From Pseudomonadota bacterium (GTDB lineage Bacteria > Myxococcota > Bradymonadia > UBA4248), in assembly GCA_017613855.1 (NCBI GenBank), contig JAGACY010000012.1:1-6399 (forward strand): a stretch of DNA of 6,399 nucleotides, in the 5' to 3' direction. Shown in pieces: positions 6,231 to 6,399 of this stretch. The notes under the pieces were generated by a model. It did no database searches and was not told the DNA's origin. It saw nothing but the letters and a program-made list of their open reading frames with translations. Made by a program: the position numbers and the translations under genes. Each line of letters opens with the position of its first letter. The first letter of the stretch is position 1.

Positions 6231-6262
6231 TAATGCGTAATGCGTAATTGGGATGCAAAACT
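6231..6262 (+). repeat. Composite repeat module 1 (heptads plus GATGCAAAACT tail)
   Basis: TAATGCG occurs twice, then TAATTGG, then GATGCAAAACT. The module lies 54 bases upstream of the lipoprotein start codon. The intervening bases 6178-6230 contain the Shine-Dalgarno site of that gene but no convincing promoter. Confidence 0.8.
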
Positions 6263-6300
6263 AAGGGTGAGGTCTAAAGCTAAAGGTGAAGAACATTCCA

Positions 6301-6345
6301 AATTCGTAATGCGTAATGCGTAATGCGTAATTGGGATGCAAAACT
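6301..6345 (+). repeat. Composite repeat module 2
   Basis: AATTCG, three copies of TAATGCG, TAATTGG, then GATGCAAAACT. Bases 6315-6345 are identical to 6232-6262. Between modules 1 and 2 (6261-6300) a degenerate pair, CTAAGGGTGAGG and CTAAAGGTGAAG, is also visible. Confidence 0.85.
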
Positions 6346-6350
6346 CTGAT

Positions 6351-6382
6351 TAATTTGTAATTTGTAATTTGGATGCAATACT
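6351..6382 (+). repeat. Composite repeat module 3 (TAATTTG variant)
   Basis: Three copies of TAATTTG are followed by GATGCAATACT. The layout and tail match modules 1 and 2 with one tail change, while all heptads have shifted together from TAATGCG to TAATTTG. Bases 6383-6399 show nothing further before the window ends. Confidence 0.8.
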
Positions 6383-6399
6383 AAAGTGTCACTCTGAAG

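Overview
The window reads as ordinary chromosome from a Gram-negative bacterium, most likely a member of Myxococcota/Bradymonadota or a related delta-type lineage. The main clue is the 1034-residue lipoprotein. It combines a lipobox, long cysteine-rich repeat tracts, an FG-GAP type Ca-binding propeller and a WNQHAYN...DDGTIP block, a combination I associate with those lineages. This placement is inference from protein style; no marker such as rRNA is present. Base composition looks close to balanced in the genes.

Layout. (1) 1-464, + strand: the 3' end of a gene whose product ends in a J domain (HPD motif). (2) 465-646: a convergent intergenic stretch with hairpins, including a probable terminator for the J-domain gene. 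(3) 647-1420, - strand: a membrane-anchored SIMPL/DUF541 protein with its own likely promoter. (4) 1421-2030: a 610-base gene-free stretch holding a cluster of GC-rich hairpins bracketed by a 37-base direct repeat, a probable terminator for trpS, and two heptanucleotide repeat tracts. (5) 2031-3002, - strand: complete tryptophanyl-tRNA synthetase (trpS). (6) 3003-3072: a 70-base spacer dominated by seven perfect copies of a 7-base repeat. (7) 3073-6177, - strand: the large surface lipoprotein. (8) 6178-6399: its leader, with a good Shine-Dalgarno site followed upstream by three copies of a composite repeat module.

The genes do not form an obvious pathway. trpS is housekeeping, the SIMPL and FG-GAP proteins are envelope proteins, and the J-domain protein is a chaperone partner. 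I see no defence system, CRISPR array, transposase or phage gene. What stands out is the non-coding DNA. Related heptanucleotide tracts sit against several gene ends, and a bulged hairpin with changing outer base pairs recurs three times, twice in terminator position.
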